Shown in pieces: positions 6,803 through 14,854 of a stretch of 23,751 nt of DNA (positions are counted from its first letter, which is position 1; each line of letters opens with the position of its first letter). The stretch lies in assembly GCA_964370605.1 (NCBI GenBank), contig CAYJJX010000025.1:1-23751 (forward strand), given 5' to 3'. The position numbers and the translations under genes are program-made. This stretch comes from CAYJBH01 sp964370605. GTDB lineage: Bacteria > Bacillota > Clostridia > Oscillospirales > Ruminococcaceae. The notes below the pieces were generated by a model. The model had not been told where the DNA came from. It searched no databases and worked only from the letters and a program-made list of their open reading frames with translations.

Positions 6803-6902
6803 AATACACCTCAAATTTATTATCCTCTCCCCTTCTCTTGTACCTGAAAAAGCAACCACTGCACGGCTGTTTGCATATATTAGATGACAATTTTGATACT
6901 TT

Positions 6903-6932
6903 TAAACATCTTTAGCAAAAATATGGTATAAT
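6903..6932 (+). promoter_or_regulatory. Promoter of the GerMN-like lipoprotein gene
   Basis: TAAACA (6903-6908), 18-base spacer, TATAAT (6927-6932) with an extended -10 (TGG before it). The leader is about 70 bases. Confidence 0.6.
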
Positions 6933-7011
6933 ATTATCGATAAAGCGCACCAAACCAATTTGCGGATTTTCTGATTGCATGAAGCAAATAGCATTATAAG
7001 GGGATGAAATT

Positions 7012-8544
7012 ATGAAAAAATTGGGATTAATCTTTGTACTCATAGCGGCACTGGTCCTTGTGGCTTGTAACGACTCCGACAAAACGCTTGTTCAGCCTAT
7101 TTCGGCGAACGGTTCCGGAGCGGCTACCGATCAAGCCGTCACACCACAAAATGTAGCTGTCGAATTTAACGATAGAGAGTATAACGAAATAAGGGTAATC
7201 GAGATACCCACCTTTGTCGGAACCTCTGCTGAAATTGATGCTATGAACAGTGTAATCACTGCCGCTACCGACGAATTCAATGAAAAGACACCGGAGGGTG
7301 GCGCGGTTCAGATAACCTCCAATCCTGTCACCACCGACAAATATATTCAGGTTGTCACCCAATATCTCTCCCATCAAAGTGATGACTATGTCGGCGATAT
7401 TGTATCGATAAATTATAGCGTTTCAAACGATACATATATAACCTTAGACGATGCTCTTTCCGAAGATGGCACCGACACCGACACCGTCTTGAACACCGCA
7501 CTTTCTCTATATTTATCGCAACCAAACGCGGGAAATGTTTCAGACTCTGAAATCGTAGGCTTTTTCATCCTTGAAACGGCCAACACTGATGTTTTTTCCT
7601 ATTACATAAAATTATATACAGCCGGATCAGAAGGTGGCACCACGACAAGCCTTTACAGCTACACGGTAGGTTCTGACCAACTAACACCTGTTGATCTTCA
7701 AATGATTGTAGACCCCTTTTCTGTCGATAAATATGATCCCGAACTGATCGCAAACAAAATAGCAAATGAGCTGGCCTCCAATGGGTCTGACCCCGGCGAC
7801 ACCGGAAACACTATCACCTTGATTGCTAACTTCACAAGCGGTGCCTACTCGCCTGATCGTGTGTTTGAATACGAGGTTGGCTACACCGGAGATTTGTCGG
7901 TGGTCACTATTGCCGAAGCACTGAGCGAACTTACAGGATTCCATTTTTCCATCAACAGCATTAAAATGGATGGAGACAGCGCATATGTAGATTGGAGCAT
8001 AGCATCGACCCTGCTTGCGGGAATCGGCTCAATCGAATTCAAGGAAAACTTCTTCTTTTATGACAACGTTTCACTCAACTGGTTTATGCTTGATAGCCTT
8101 AACGATTCTATCATCAACAATCTTCCGGTAAGCACGGTTTATTATACTATGGACGGCGGAAAAGATCTGGTAGTGCCGGAAATGCCTGCACTCGCAGTCT
8201 TCGATGCCAACACGCCATATCTTGCCAGCTCGTTTTACTATTCCCACGGAACCGAATCGGAACCGGTAGATTTCAGCATCACAAAAGGAACATGGCGGCT
8301 GGACGGCGATAAAGCTACGGCATATTTTGAGATGGACGGCAACGGTTCGCTCGAGGCATACTATGCCTCCGGATCACATGAATATAGCGCATATCTTGAA
8401 CAGGGATACGGTGGATTGAGTGGCTATACCGTCTTCAACGTCTACAATCTTGAAGGAGAACTGATAAGCGATCTGTATTTTGATTCGTCGGATTATTTTT
8501 ACCTGAATGATCCTAACGGTGGCAAAACCTTCATCAAAAGCTAA
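7012..8544 (+). CDS. Lipoprotein with RsiV/PdaC-like and GerMN-like regions
   Basis: A 510-residue exported lipoprotein. The signal MKKLGLIFVLIAALVLVAC ends in a lipobox with Cys19 as lipid anchor, followed by a flexible S/T/D-rich linker. Residues ~58-250 (EIRVIEIPTFVGTSAEIDAMN, then TQYLSHQSDDYVGD and YITLDDALS) resemble the DUF3298/DUF4163 type of extracellular module found in RsiV and PdaC. Residues ~280-400 (ALSELTGFHFSINSIKMDGD, AYVDWS, STVYYTMDGGKDL) resemble a GerMN domain, which in GerM acts in peptidoglycan-linked sporulation and germination processes. Residues ~415-510 look like a separate beta-rich C-terminal domain. AAGGGG precedes the ATG by about 8 bases. Domain calls are by eye; the lipoprotein call is firm. 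Confidence 0.85.
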   Translation: MKKLGLIFVLIAALVLVACNDSDKTLVQPISANGSGAATDQAVTPQNVAVEFNDREYNEIRVIEIPTFVGTSAEIDAMNSVITAATDEFNEKTPEGGAVQITSNPVTTDKYIQVVTQYLSHQSDDYVGDIVSINYSVSNDTYITLDDALSEDGTDTDTVLNTALSLYLSQPNAGNVSDSEIVGFFILETANTDVFSYYIKLYTAGSEGGTTTSLYSYTVGSDQLTPVDLQMIVDPFSVDKYDPELIANKIANELASNGSDPGDTGNTITLIANFTSGAYSPDRVFEYEVGYTGDLSVVTIAEALSELTGFHFSINSIKMDGDSAYVDWSIASTLLAGIGSIEFKENFFFYDNVSLNWFMLDSLNDSIINNLPVSTVYYTMDGGKDLVVPEMPALAVFDANTPYLASSFYYSHGTESEPVDFSITKGTWRLDGDKATAYFEMDGNGSLEAYYASGSHEYSAYLEQGYGGLSGYTVFNVYNLEGELISDLYFDSSDYFYLNDPNGGKTFIKS

Positions 8545-8567
8545 ATCAATGTAACAAAAGCGGTAAC

Positions 8568-8623
8568 CAAAAGCCTTGTGATAAGATATCATCACCGATA
8601 TCTTTCGAGGCTTTTGTTTTTTT
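8568..8623 (+). terminator. Rho-independent terminator
   Basis: CAAAAGCCT (8568-8576) pairs with AGGCTTTTG (8608-8616), enclosing a second stem AAGATAT/ATATCTT (8583-8589 with 8598-8604), and is followed by seven T's (8617-8623). It lies 24 bases after the lipoprotein stop. Confidence 0.92.
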
Positions 8624-8686
8624 GCTCTCTCATCGATCGTGACGCGAATATTCAAAAACGCATGTGGCAAGTTCCCGATGCACCGG

Positions 8687-9835
8687 TTAGCAACGATCGC
8701 AAGGATGTATAAACAGGGGTAGTGCAAACCACTCATTTGCAATAAAAGGCAAACTATTTGTTTTTTCCGAAACATAGCACATCGGAGAAAACAACCGCGC
8801 AAGCGCTTCTTTCGGTGCAAAAGAAAGTTCCGGCTCTTTGTCACTGTCCTCGACACTCACCGTTTCTCCCGAGACTCGAACAACAAATTTGTCTCCCCCT
8901 ATTTTCAGCACTATTTCCCCGCTATTCAAAGGTTTTGTCCTCGCCTTTAGTGAAAGGTAGCTTTTTATCACCTTTCGCGGATTGCAAAGCATATATCGGT
9001 TATTGTCGCCGCAGGAAATATTATAATTTTCACAAACATCAAACAAGGTTGACAACAACAATTCGTCAAACATATTGACGACAAAATCGCATTTATTGTT
9101 TGGCGATTGCTCCACTAGTTTCTTTATGATTGGTTTTATGTTTTCACAATTTTCTATAACAAGTTCACCGATATACTCCCCGTCACCGCATACATAACCC
9201 AACAGCTCGTCACCACAAAATATTGCATTGAGGCTGTAGTCCCAACTGCGCATAATATCAAAAAACCTCTCTTTTTCTCTGACTCCCGTAAAAAGTTGTT
9301 TTTGTTGTAATAAATAACAGTCGTTTATCAATTCTGCGTCGCTTTCACAAAGCGTCTTCAGCATTATTTCATTCGACTCTACGGCCTTGTAGCAATGATT
9401 GATATTGGTTGAATTGACGGTAAAAGAAGCCTGTATCCCTGCCGTATCAAAATCAAAATAGCCATATCGTTGACGCTGGCCACTCAAAGTCCCGAGATCG
9501 CAGGTCTTTGCAATTTCCTCGCATGCCATCTCCATCAGTTTCTTCATGTACCCTTTTCCACGTGAATATGGGTGCACCGAAACAGAACCGATCCCTCCGA
9601 TCTTTAGAGTTTCATTGCCAACCTTTTGCTCTGTTTTGTGCAACAGTACTGCCGCCTTTATCTTGTCGTCTTCCTTTGCGATAAAATGTTCATGCGACAG
9701 ATCATATTTATCGGCATATAGGCTCGGAAGATGCTTCTTGAAATCAATCGGAGCCGAGTTCGCACTGAAAACATAGTTGATAAAATCTATCAACTCACTT
9801 AAATCTGACGTGGTTGCTTTTGTATATTTTACCAT
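8687..9835 (-). CDS. GNAT acetyltransferase, Eis-like, with C-terminal SCP2-type domain
   Basis: A 382-residue cytoplasmic enzyme of Eis architecture: an N-terminal GNAT domain with the acetyl-CoA motif VSVHPYSRGKGYMKKLM (about 86-101), followed by a second GNAT-like half containing the GTLSGQRQRYGYFDF-type segment, and a C-terminal sterol-carrier-protein-like domain (VLKIGGDKFVVRVSGETVSV to the end). Eis enzymes form hexamers and acetylate amines, including aminoglycosides in mycobacteria; clostridial members are widespread and of unknown substrate. AGGTGA lies 5 bases before the ATG. It is a single-gene unit convergent with the lipoprotein terminator; the promoter is at 9865-9893. Confidence 0.9.
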   Translation of the reverse strand: MVKYTKATTSDLSELIDFINYVFSANSAPIDFKKHLPSLYADKYDLSHEHFIAKEDDKIKAAVLLHKTEQKVGNETLKIGGIGSVSVHPYSRGKGYMKKLMEMACEEIAKTCDLGTLSGQRQRYGYFDFDTAGIQASFTVNSTNINHCYKAVESNEIMLKTLCESDAELINDCYLLQQKQLFTGVREKERFFDIMRSWDYSLNAIFCGDELLGYVCGDGEYIGELVIENCENIKPIIKKLVEQSPNNKCDFVVNMFDELLLSTLFDVCENYNISCGDNNRYMLCNPRKVIKSYLSLKARTKPLNSGEIVLKIGGDKFVVRVSGETVSVEDSDKEPELSFAPKEALARLFSPMCYVSEKTNSLPFIANEWFALPLFIHPCDRC

Positions 9836-9864
9836 TTAATCACCTTTACAAAACTATATTAAAA

Positions 9865-9893
9865 TATATACCATAAATTCGCATTTAAATCAA
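9865..9893 (-). promoter_or_regulatory. Promoter of the Eis-like gene
   Basis: Minus strand TTGATT (9888-9893), 17-base spacer, TATATA (9865-9870) preceded by TGG, an extended -10. Confidence 0.6.
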
Positions 9894-10030
9894 GATTGGC
9901 TTTATCCCATATAGCTGTAGCAAGTATATCTATATATTAACTCGGAAAAGATCAAGGGCAAAGCGAATCTTTCAAGCTGCTCATCCCGTCCGCTTTGCGC
10001 AAAACTTATAAGAACAATGAAAATATTTGG

Positions 10031-10059
10031 TTGAAAAAAAACGTTGCAGGTGCTATACT
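10031..10059 (+). promoter_or_regulatory. SigmaA promoter of the second lipoprotein gene
   Basis: TTGAAA (10031-10036), 17-base spacer, TATACT (10054-10059). The start falls near 10066, after the upstream ATG at 9995, so it also decides that the protein begins at 10127. Confidence 0.7.
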
Positions 10060-10126
10060 GTTACCCATATCCCAACTAAAAAAGCAGGTAAGACATTTCG
10101 GTATGAATGCCAAGAAAGGAAAACCA

Positions 10127-11314
10127 ATGAGAACCATCTTACTTTTAGCGTTATTAGTCATTGTGTTGTTTGCTGTAGGCTGCAAAAAACCACAAAGCTC
10201 GTCAACGAGCAGCAATCCTGAAACCGACAATACACCGCAGTCTCAATCAAACAGCATAATGGCCTTTGAGTTTTATTACCGAATACCAAACGGCGGCTCC
10301 TATGAACTTGAAATCACACCGACCGAAAACGGCGCACACCTGAGTTTTCGCAGTGAGCATGATTCTTTTGTAGTTGCCGATAAGATGGTTGATGCATCGA
10401 TTGTGTCTGATTTGCTGTCACTCTTTGAAAAATATGATGTGTACTCATGGGATGGTTTTGATACCGAATCTGAAAAAGAAGCTTTGGAGACCGAAACCTT
10501 TTCTATGATGATAAACTATGGCGGCGGAAAAATGATACTTGCCGACGGTAACGATGTTTTCCCGGACACTTTCTTTGAGTTTTATGAAGATCTGCACGCA
10601 TTCACACTCGAAGTTGCCCTTTCACAAGATGGCGCCGTACCTCTTACAGATGGCGTCGATTATAGTCTTTATACGGCACTGATCGACTCGGTGACAAAGG
10701 AGCATTCGGAGCTTGCGACGGTGTCTGCCTACTCCTACGAGGGCGTGGACCTGCAAGAGGTTTACGGCATGGTTTACTCACACCTCATCGACCTTGATAA
10801 TAATGGAGTCTTAGAGTTGGTTATGGTCACTACCGACAAAGGTGAGCTCTCGAACGACAAAAGGTTCGATTATGACGCAAATCACATTGAAATATACACC
10901 ATCACCGAGCAAGGTGAACTCCGCAAGGTCGGCGAACTTCCGTTGCTGTTGCTCGGATCGAAACACCTGTCTTCCGGCACTGTCTTTGCAGTGAATTATT
11001 CTTTCGTCGACGGTGTCGGCTACATCGGAACCGGTAACGATACAAGTGACACATACAAGCAGTATTATCAGTACACGCCCGATGGATTGCATCTTGATAC
11101 CACTTTCGAAGCCATTTTGATTGCCGACTTCGGGACAAGTTTCAGCATTGATGGCGAAAGCGTTGAACAGGAAGCGTTCGAAGAGCGTTATTATAGCTTT
11201 GAACAGTCCACTATCACCCATTCGATTTCCGGAATGCTGCAAAGCGAGATGTGGCAACTGCAAAAAGTGAATGACACAACAAAGGAATTTTTAAAAGAAT
11301 ATCCGATTGGATAA
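10127..11314 (+). CDS. Lipoprotein with a calcium-loop-like motif
   Basis: A 395-residue exported lipoprotein: signal MRTILLLALLVIVLFAVGC with the lipobox Cys at 19, then a Ser/Thr/Asn/Gln-rich linker. Residues ~45-185 form one beta-rich domain of unknown family (ending near LHAFTLEVALSQDG). Residues ~190-395 form another with SHLIDLDNNGVLELVMV, a D-x-D-x-N-G-x-x-E-L loop like the calcium-binding loops of EF-hand/FG-GAP proteins. The open frame reaches back to 9995, but the promoter at 10031-10059 would lie inside such a gene, and AAAGGA lies 6 bases before the ATG at 10127, giving an immediate signal peptide. The choloylglycine hydrolase gene follows after 40 bases with no terminator and may be cotranscribed. 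The specific function is not recognised. Confidence 0.85.
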   Translation: MRTILLLALLVIVLFAVGCKKPQSSSTSSNPETDNTPQSQSNSIMAFEFYYRIPNGGSYELEITPTENGAHLSFRSEHDSFVVADKMVDASIVSDLLSLFEKYDVYSWDGFDTESEKEALETETFSMMINYGGGKMILADGNDVFPDTFFEFYEDLHAFTLEVALSQDGAVPLTDGVDYSLYTALIDSVTKEHSELATVSAYSYEGVDLQEVYGMVYSHLIDLDNNGVLELVMVTTDKGELSNDKRFDYDANHIEIYTITEQGELRKVGELPLLLLGSKHLSSGTVFAVNYSFVDGVGYIGTGNDTSDTYKQYYQYTPDGLHLDTTFEAILIADFGTSFSIDGESVEQEAFEERYYSFEQSTITHSISGMLQSEMWQLQKVNDTTKEFLKEYPIG

Positions 11315-11354
11315 TCGCTATTATTCTCTACATAAACTATGGAGGAGCTAACTT

Positions 11355-12326
11355 ATGTGTACATCCATTGCTTGGAAAAACGGTGATTTCTATATCGGAC
11401 GAAACATGGATATAAGCTTTGACTTTGACCGAAAAATAGTTGTTGTGCCTAGAAATTACTCTTTCATTTTCAAAGAGATGTCTTCCATTGATACCCATTA
11501 CGCTATAATGGGCACCGCAATGGTTGCAAAGGATTTTCCGCTGTTCGCCGAGGCAGTAAACGAAAAAGGCCTTTATATGGCAGGGCTTAACTTTCCTAAA
11601 ATGGCGGTTTTCAATAAAAATGACAGTCAGAAAGACAATATTACGGCAAACGAGTTCATACCCTATATTCTTTCAAAGGCAACAACCACAGCCGAGGCTG
11701 GCGAGCTTCTAAAACATCTAAACATTACCGACACTCCTTTTATGCCCGGACTTCCTATACCGGAATTACATTTCATCATTTCCGACAAGGACTCTTCTTT
11801 GGTGGTGGAGTGTACTAAAAACGGAATGCATGTTTTTGAAAACAAGACAGGAATTCTGACAAACAATCCATCGTTTGACATGCAGTTGCATAATCTAAAT
11901 AACTATATGGGGCTATCAAACAAAAGTCCCGAAAACAAGATGACCGATGAACTCGAACTCGAACAATATTGTATGGGTCTTGGGGCACTTGGTCTGCCCG
12001 GTGATTTTTCATCTCAATCAAGGTTTGTAAAGGCTTATTTCCTGAAGGCAAATTCTGTTGCCGAAAAAACACCGACCGCATCGATGTTACAAATGTTTCA
12101 TATGCTTGACGCAGTGGCAATGGTTCGCGGCAGTGTAATGGACGGCGACAAATGCGATATAACGGTATATTCTTGTTGTATCAACGCCGACAAAGGCATA
12201 TATTACTATAAAACTTACGAAAGTAGTACGGTCAGTGCCGTACACATGCATAATGAAAATTTAAATGCTGAACACTTGATTGTCCACCCGTTCAATGCAA
12301 ACACTCAAATTCACAGTGTTAACTAA
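11355..12326 (+). CDS. Choloylglycine hydrolase family protein (bile salt hydrolase / penicillin V acylase)
   Basis: A 323-residue N-terminal-nucleophile hydrolase. The start MCTS puts the catalytic Cys at position 2, exposed after Met removal; no signal peptide or propeptide is present, so the enzyme is cytoplasmic. Other active-site residues are in place: R16 and D19 (YIGRNMDIS), N79 (MAGLNFP), N170/N171 (LTNNPSF) and R223 in the SSQSRF motif after GLPGDFS. Bile salt hydrolases deconjugate glycine- or taurine-linked bile salts; close relatives cleave penicillin V or acyl-homoserine lactones, and the sequence alone does not settle which. GGAGG lies upstream of the ATG. It probably shares a transcript with the preceding lipoprotein gene. 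Its presence points to a host-gut habitat. Confidence 0.92.
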   Translation: MCTSIAWKNGDFYIGRNMDISFDFDRKIVVVPRNYSFIFKEMSSIDTHYAIMGTAMVAKDFPLFAEAVNEKGLYMAGLNFPKMAVFNKNDSQKDNITANEFIPYILSKATTTAEAGELLKHLNITDTPFMPGLPIPELHFIISDKDSSLVVECTKNGMHVFENKTGILTNNPSFDMQLHNLNNYMGLSNKSPENKMTDELELEQYCMGLGALGLPGDFSSQSRFVKAYFLKANSVAEKTPTASMLQMFHMLDAVAMVRGSVMDGDKCDITVYSCCINADKGIYYYKTYESSTVSAVHMHNENLNAEHLIVHPFNANTQIHSVN

Positions 12327-12385
12327 TTTTATTTCAAGTTGTTCTGCAGACACTGTCTGACTTCCGATAGCTAGTGGCAAACTGT

Positions 12386-13552
12386 CTATTCCTCTGTGTC
12401 ACTACTTGCAGCTACTGCCTGTTTCTTCTTTTCGAGACGCTCATTAGTGTAGTGAGCCATAATTTTGTATGCCGCAGAAGCCAGCGGAACGCTGATTAGC
12501 ATTCCGGTAACACCGCCAAGTCCGGCGCCGATTGTAATTGCCGCCAATACCCAAACACCGGGAAGGCCAATCGAATCACCCACTACCTTTGGGTATATAA
12601 TATTACCCTCTAGTTGTTGCAACACGATAATAAAAATGATAAAGAATATGACCTGAGAAGGATCACTCAAAAATATGAGAACACCACCCAAAATCGCACC
12701 GAGATAACCACCGACAATTGGGATTAATGCGGTAACTCCTACAAACATTCCGACCGCTCCCGCATATGGAAAACGGAAAATAAGCATTCCAATCGTGCAA
12801 AGACACCCAAGAATAACCGCCTCGGTACACTGACCTATAATATAACTATGGAACGATTTGTTGAGTGTCTCCAAAACAAAGTTTGTTGTCTTGATGACAT
12901 GTGGCTTAATATAGGCCTGTTGAACTTTTGCAAGTTGGCTTAAAATCGACTCCTTTGCAAATAACAGAAAAATCGCAAACGCTACCGCCATAAAAACATT
13001 AAACACACTGCCGGTAATGCTCGATATAATGGTTACCGATGAATCAAACAGACTGCCTATTCCGCTTGTCAGATACGTTGCGGCATTGTTCAAAAGGCTT
13101 GGAATGTTGATATTGTTTACCTGTTCGAGTATGAAGTTTGCAATACTTGGAAAAATCTCTTCGTTTGCCATTATCCATTCTTCTACTGCGCTCAACAGGA
13201 CCGGCAACCCTTCAAGTGCTATGGAAAACGCCACCGTTATCTCAGGAATAACCACCGCCACAACGAGAGCACCTATTCCCAAAATCACTGCCAACGACAA
13301 GACTAGGCTCACCCCTCGTCTTGTTTTTTTCACAAACTTTTTGTTCGATTTCGGAAAATATATCTTTTCGAATTTCATGAGCGGTATGTTGATTATATAA
13401 GCAATTGCAACTCCCGCAATCAGTGGTGATAGAATGCTGACAAGCAATGCCGCCATGTTCAAAATATTAGTAAAATATATTACTAACAATAGTGCCGCTG
13501 CGGCAACGAACAAAAACTTATACACTCTTTTATCTTCCGGAAGCCATTTCAT
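12386..13552 (-). CDS. AI-2E family transporter (TqsA/YtvI-like)
   Basis: A 388-residue membrane protein with about eight helices: two near the N-terminus, one at ~80-105, and a C-terminal bundle carrying the family signature LQQLEGNIIYPKVVGDSIGL (positions ~307-326) and IGAGLGGVTGMLISVPLAS. The family was named for TqsA and autoinducer-2 export, but others act as Na+/H+ antiporters or exporters of small molecules, so the cargo is unknown. A charged cytoplasmic tail ends the protein. GAGGTG lies 4 bases before the ATG; the gene has its own promoter at 13583-13610 and converges with the hydrolase gene. Confidence 0.93.
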   Translation of the reverse strand: MKWLPEDKRVYKFLFVAAAALLLVIYFTNILNMAALLVSILSPLIAGVAIAYIINIPLMKFEKIYFPKSNKKFVKKTRRGVSLVLSLAVILGIGALVVAVVIPEITVAFSIALEGLPVLLSAVEEWIMANEEIFPSIANFILEQVNNINIPSLLNNAATYLTSGIGSLFDSSVTIISSITGSVFNVFMAVAFAIFLLFAKESILSQLAKVQQAYIKPHVIKTTNFVLETLNKSFHSYIIGQCTEAVILGCLCTIGMLIFRFPYAGAVGMFVGVTALIPIVGGYLGAILGGVLIFLSDPSQVIFFIIFIIVLQQLEGNIIYPKVVGDSIGLPGVWVLAAITIGAGLGGVTGMLISVPLASAAYKIMAHYTNERLEKKKQAVAASSDTEE

Positions 13553-13582
13553 AACTCACCTCTTTATGTTTTCTGTAACTTT

Positions 13583-13610
13583 ATTCTACCACATTTAATA
13601 ATATTAGCAA
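13583..13610 (-). promoter_or_regulatory. Promoter of the AI-2E family gene
   Basis: Minus strand TTGCTA (13605-13610), 16-base spacer, TAGAAT (13583-13588) with TGG before it. Confidence 0.5.
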
Positions 13611-13635
13611 GGTGCTATATACAAAAATGTAAATG

Positions 13636-14577
13636 CTAATCAAAAAATGATAACTGCGTATCCACGACACTCTTAGTGTCCCGGTGCGTTATAATAGCGT
13701 TAGGGTTGACTTCACCAATCAGCATCAACGACCTCGGATTGTGCCTTTTTATGTTTGCACTCGACGAATTTTCACTCTGTAAAGCATAACAGTAGCTACA
13801 ACCATTCGCACAGCAGTTATACGTCCCGATGTCGATACTTTCAATGCACAGACATTCAGGGCGTTGATTCTTGTCTTTTGCCCCGTTGATCTTGCATCCT
13901 AACACGCTCTCGATCATGCCCTTATCAATGCAAGCGCCATGTTTGACACCATATTTTTCGAGATCGAATTTTTCGGCACAGGTAAAAAGTTCCAACCCAT
14001 TTGCATTTGCAACATCAAAAAAAATCTCACTAATCTTATATATGTCAGACAGCGACATGTTTCGGGTGGGATCTTTGCCCATTCGTGTCGCAACGTTTTT
14101 ATAGTTATCTACAAAACTAATAACACATCTGTTTGTGCTTTCGCTCAGCCGCTTTGCCATGTAGGAAAACTTCTCTTTGTGATAGGCTATATCATATCGC
14201 TCATCGATAATGATTGGGTCATAGCGCCACACCATGCGGTTTTTCCCGAGTCTCTTTGAAAGTTCTGTAAACACCGCGATCAACTCTTCTTTGTCCGGCA
14301 GGTTCTTTTCGGTTTCTTTGCCATATGGAGTTATCGTAAACTCAAAATAGTATCGATATCCCATCTCATCAATCAGCGGAAGGTACTGCAAAAATGGCAT
14401 TGGATTTTTCGTCCAAAAAACAATTATATCCACCGCATCGGGAGTGAGTACCGCTTTGCTCAAGCGGTTTGCATTGTATGGGTTTTGGATTAGCACATAG
14501 CCCTCTCGAAGACGGTTTATAAACCATTCTCCAAAATGTGACGGTATATCACACCGTCTACTGGCGCTGATTATCAT
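13636..14577 (-). CDS. DUF1848 family protein (probable iron-sulfur protein)
   Basis: A 313-residue cytoplasmic protein of the DUF1848 family: it opens IISASRRCDIPSHFGEWF and contains VDIIVFWTKNPMPFLQYL, YYFEFTITPYG, MVWRYDPI and CVISFVDNYKN. The C-terminal part has a Cys cluster (CLCIESIDIGTYNCCANGCSYCYA) compatible with binding an Fe-S cluster. The family is distantly related to radical-SAM/SPL-like folds, but its reaction is unknown. The best ribosome site, AGAGAGGA, is about 12 bases before the ATG, rather far. It is transcribed toward the AI-2E gene with an 83-base gap. Confidence 0.9.
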   Translation of the reverse strand: MIISASRRCDIPSHFGEWFINRLREGYVLIQNPYNANRLSKAVLTPDAVDIIVFWTKNPMPFLQYLPLIDEMGYRYYFEFTITPYGKETEKNLPDKEELIAVFTELSKRLGKNRMVWRYDPIIIDERYDIAYHKEKFSYMAKRLSESTNRCVISFVDNYKNVATRMGKDPTRNMSLSDIYKISEIFFDVANANGLELFTCAEKFDLEKYGVKHGACIDKGMIESVLGCKINGAKDKNQRPECLCIESIDIGTYNCCANGCSYCYALQSENSSSANIKRHNPRSLMLIGEVNPNAIITHRDTKSVVDTQLSFFD

Positions 14578-14718
14578 TTTTACAACAAATCCTCTCTCAT
14601 ATCATGACAGCCGTCTTTTTTGTCTGTTTCATCAATTATATTTTACATCATTTCTAAAGTATTTGCAAAGAAAATTTTGCCTCAAAACCGTTTGTGTAAA
14701 TACTCTTTTGCATTTATC

Positions 14719-14747
14719 TTTACATTTTTAAAGCATTATGTTATTAT
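14719..14747 (+). promoter_or_regulatory. Promoter of glnS
   Basis: TTTACA (14719-14724), 17-base spacer, TATTAT (14742-14747). The start near 14754 gives a 100-base leader containing a possible 17-codon ORF. No T-box structure was recognised. Confidence 0.6.
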
Positions 14748-14787
14748 ATACACAAGTTTTTTTTATAGAGATACTAAAGAAAAGTCG

Positions 14788-14841
14788 ATGTCAAATCAAA
14801 CAGCAACAAAAGCGATTTATTTGATATCTATAATGGAATAG
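14788..14841 (+). CDS. Possible 17-codon leader ORF upstream of glnS
   Basis: An ATG-started ORF encoding MSNQTATKAIYLISIME, located entirely within the predicted glnS leader; its TAG (14839-14841) directly abuts the glnS GAGGAG ribosome site. Ribosomes terminating there would sit on that site, so coupling or control of glnS translation is possible. Its own ribosome site is weak (AAAG). It may equally be chance. Confidence 0.25.
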   Translation: MSNQTATKAIYLISIME

Positions 14842-14854
14842 AGGAGTTGTCCAA

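Noticed and set aside
8374..8856. A 160-codon minus-strand frame spanning the lipoprotein end
   Set aside because: It runs through the lipoprotein C-terminus, the strong terminator and the end of the Eis-like gene, which is incompatible with a real gene.
9995..10126. N-terminal extension of the second lipoprotein
   Set aside because: The predicted promoter lies inside it, it has no ribosome site, and the signal peptide begins only at 10127.
12348..12360. Small hairpin CAGAC-ACT-GTCTG after the hydrolase gene
   Set aside because: A five-base stem with no T-run is too weak to call a terminator.
14748..14854. Possible T-box leader for glnS
   Set aside because: The leader is only about 100 bases, and I see neither a T-box sequence nor a terminator/antiterminator pair.
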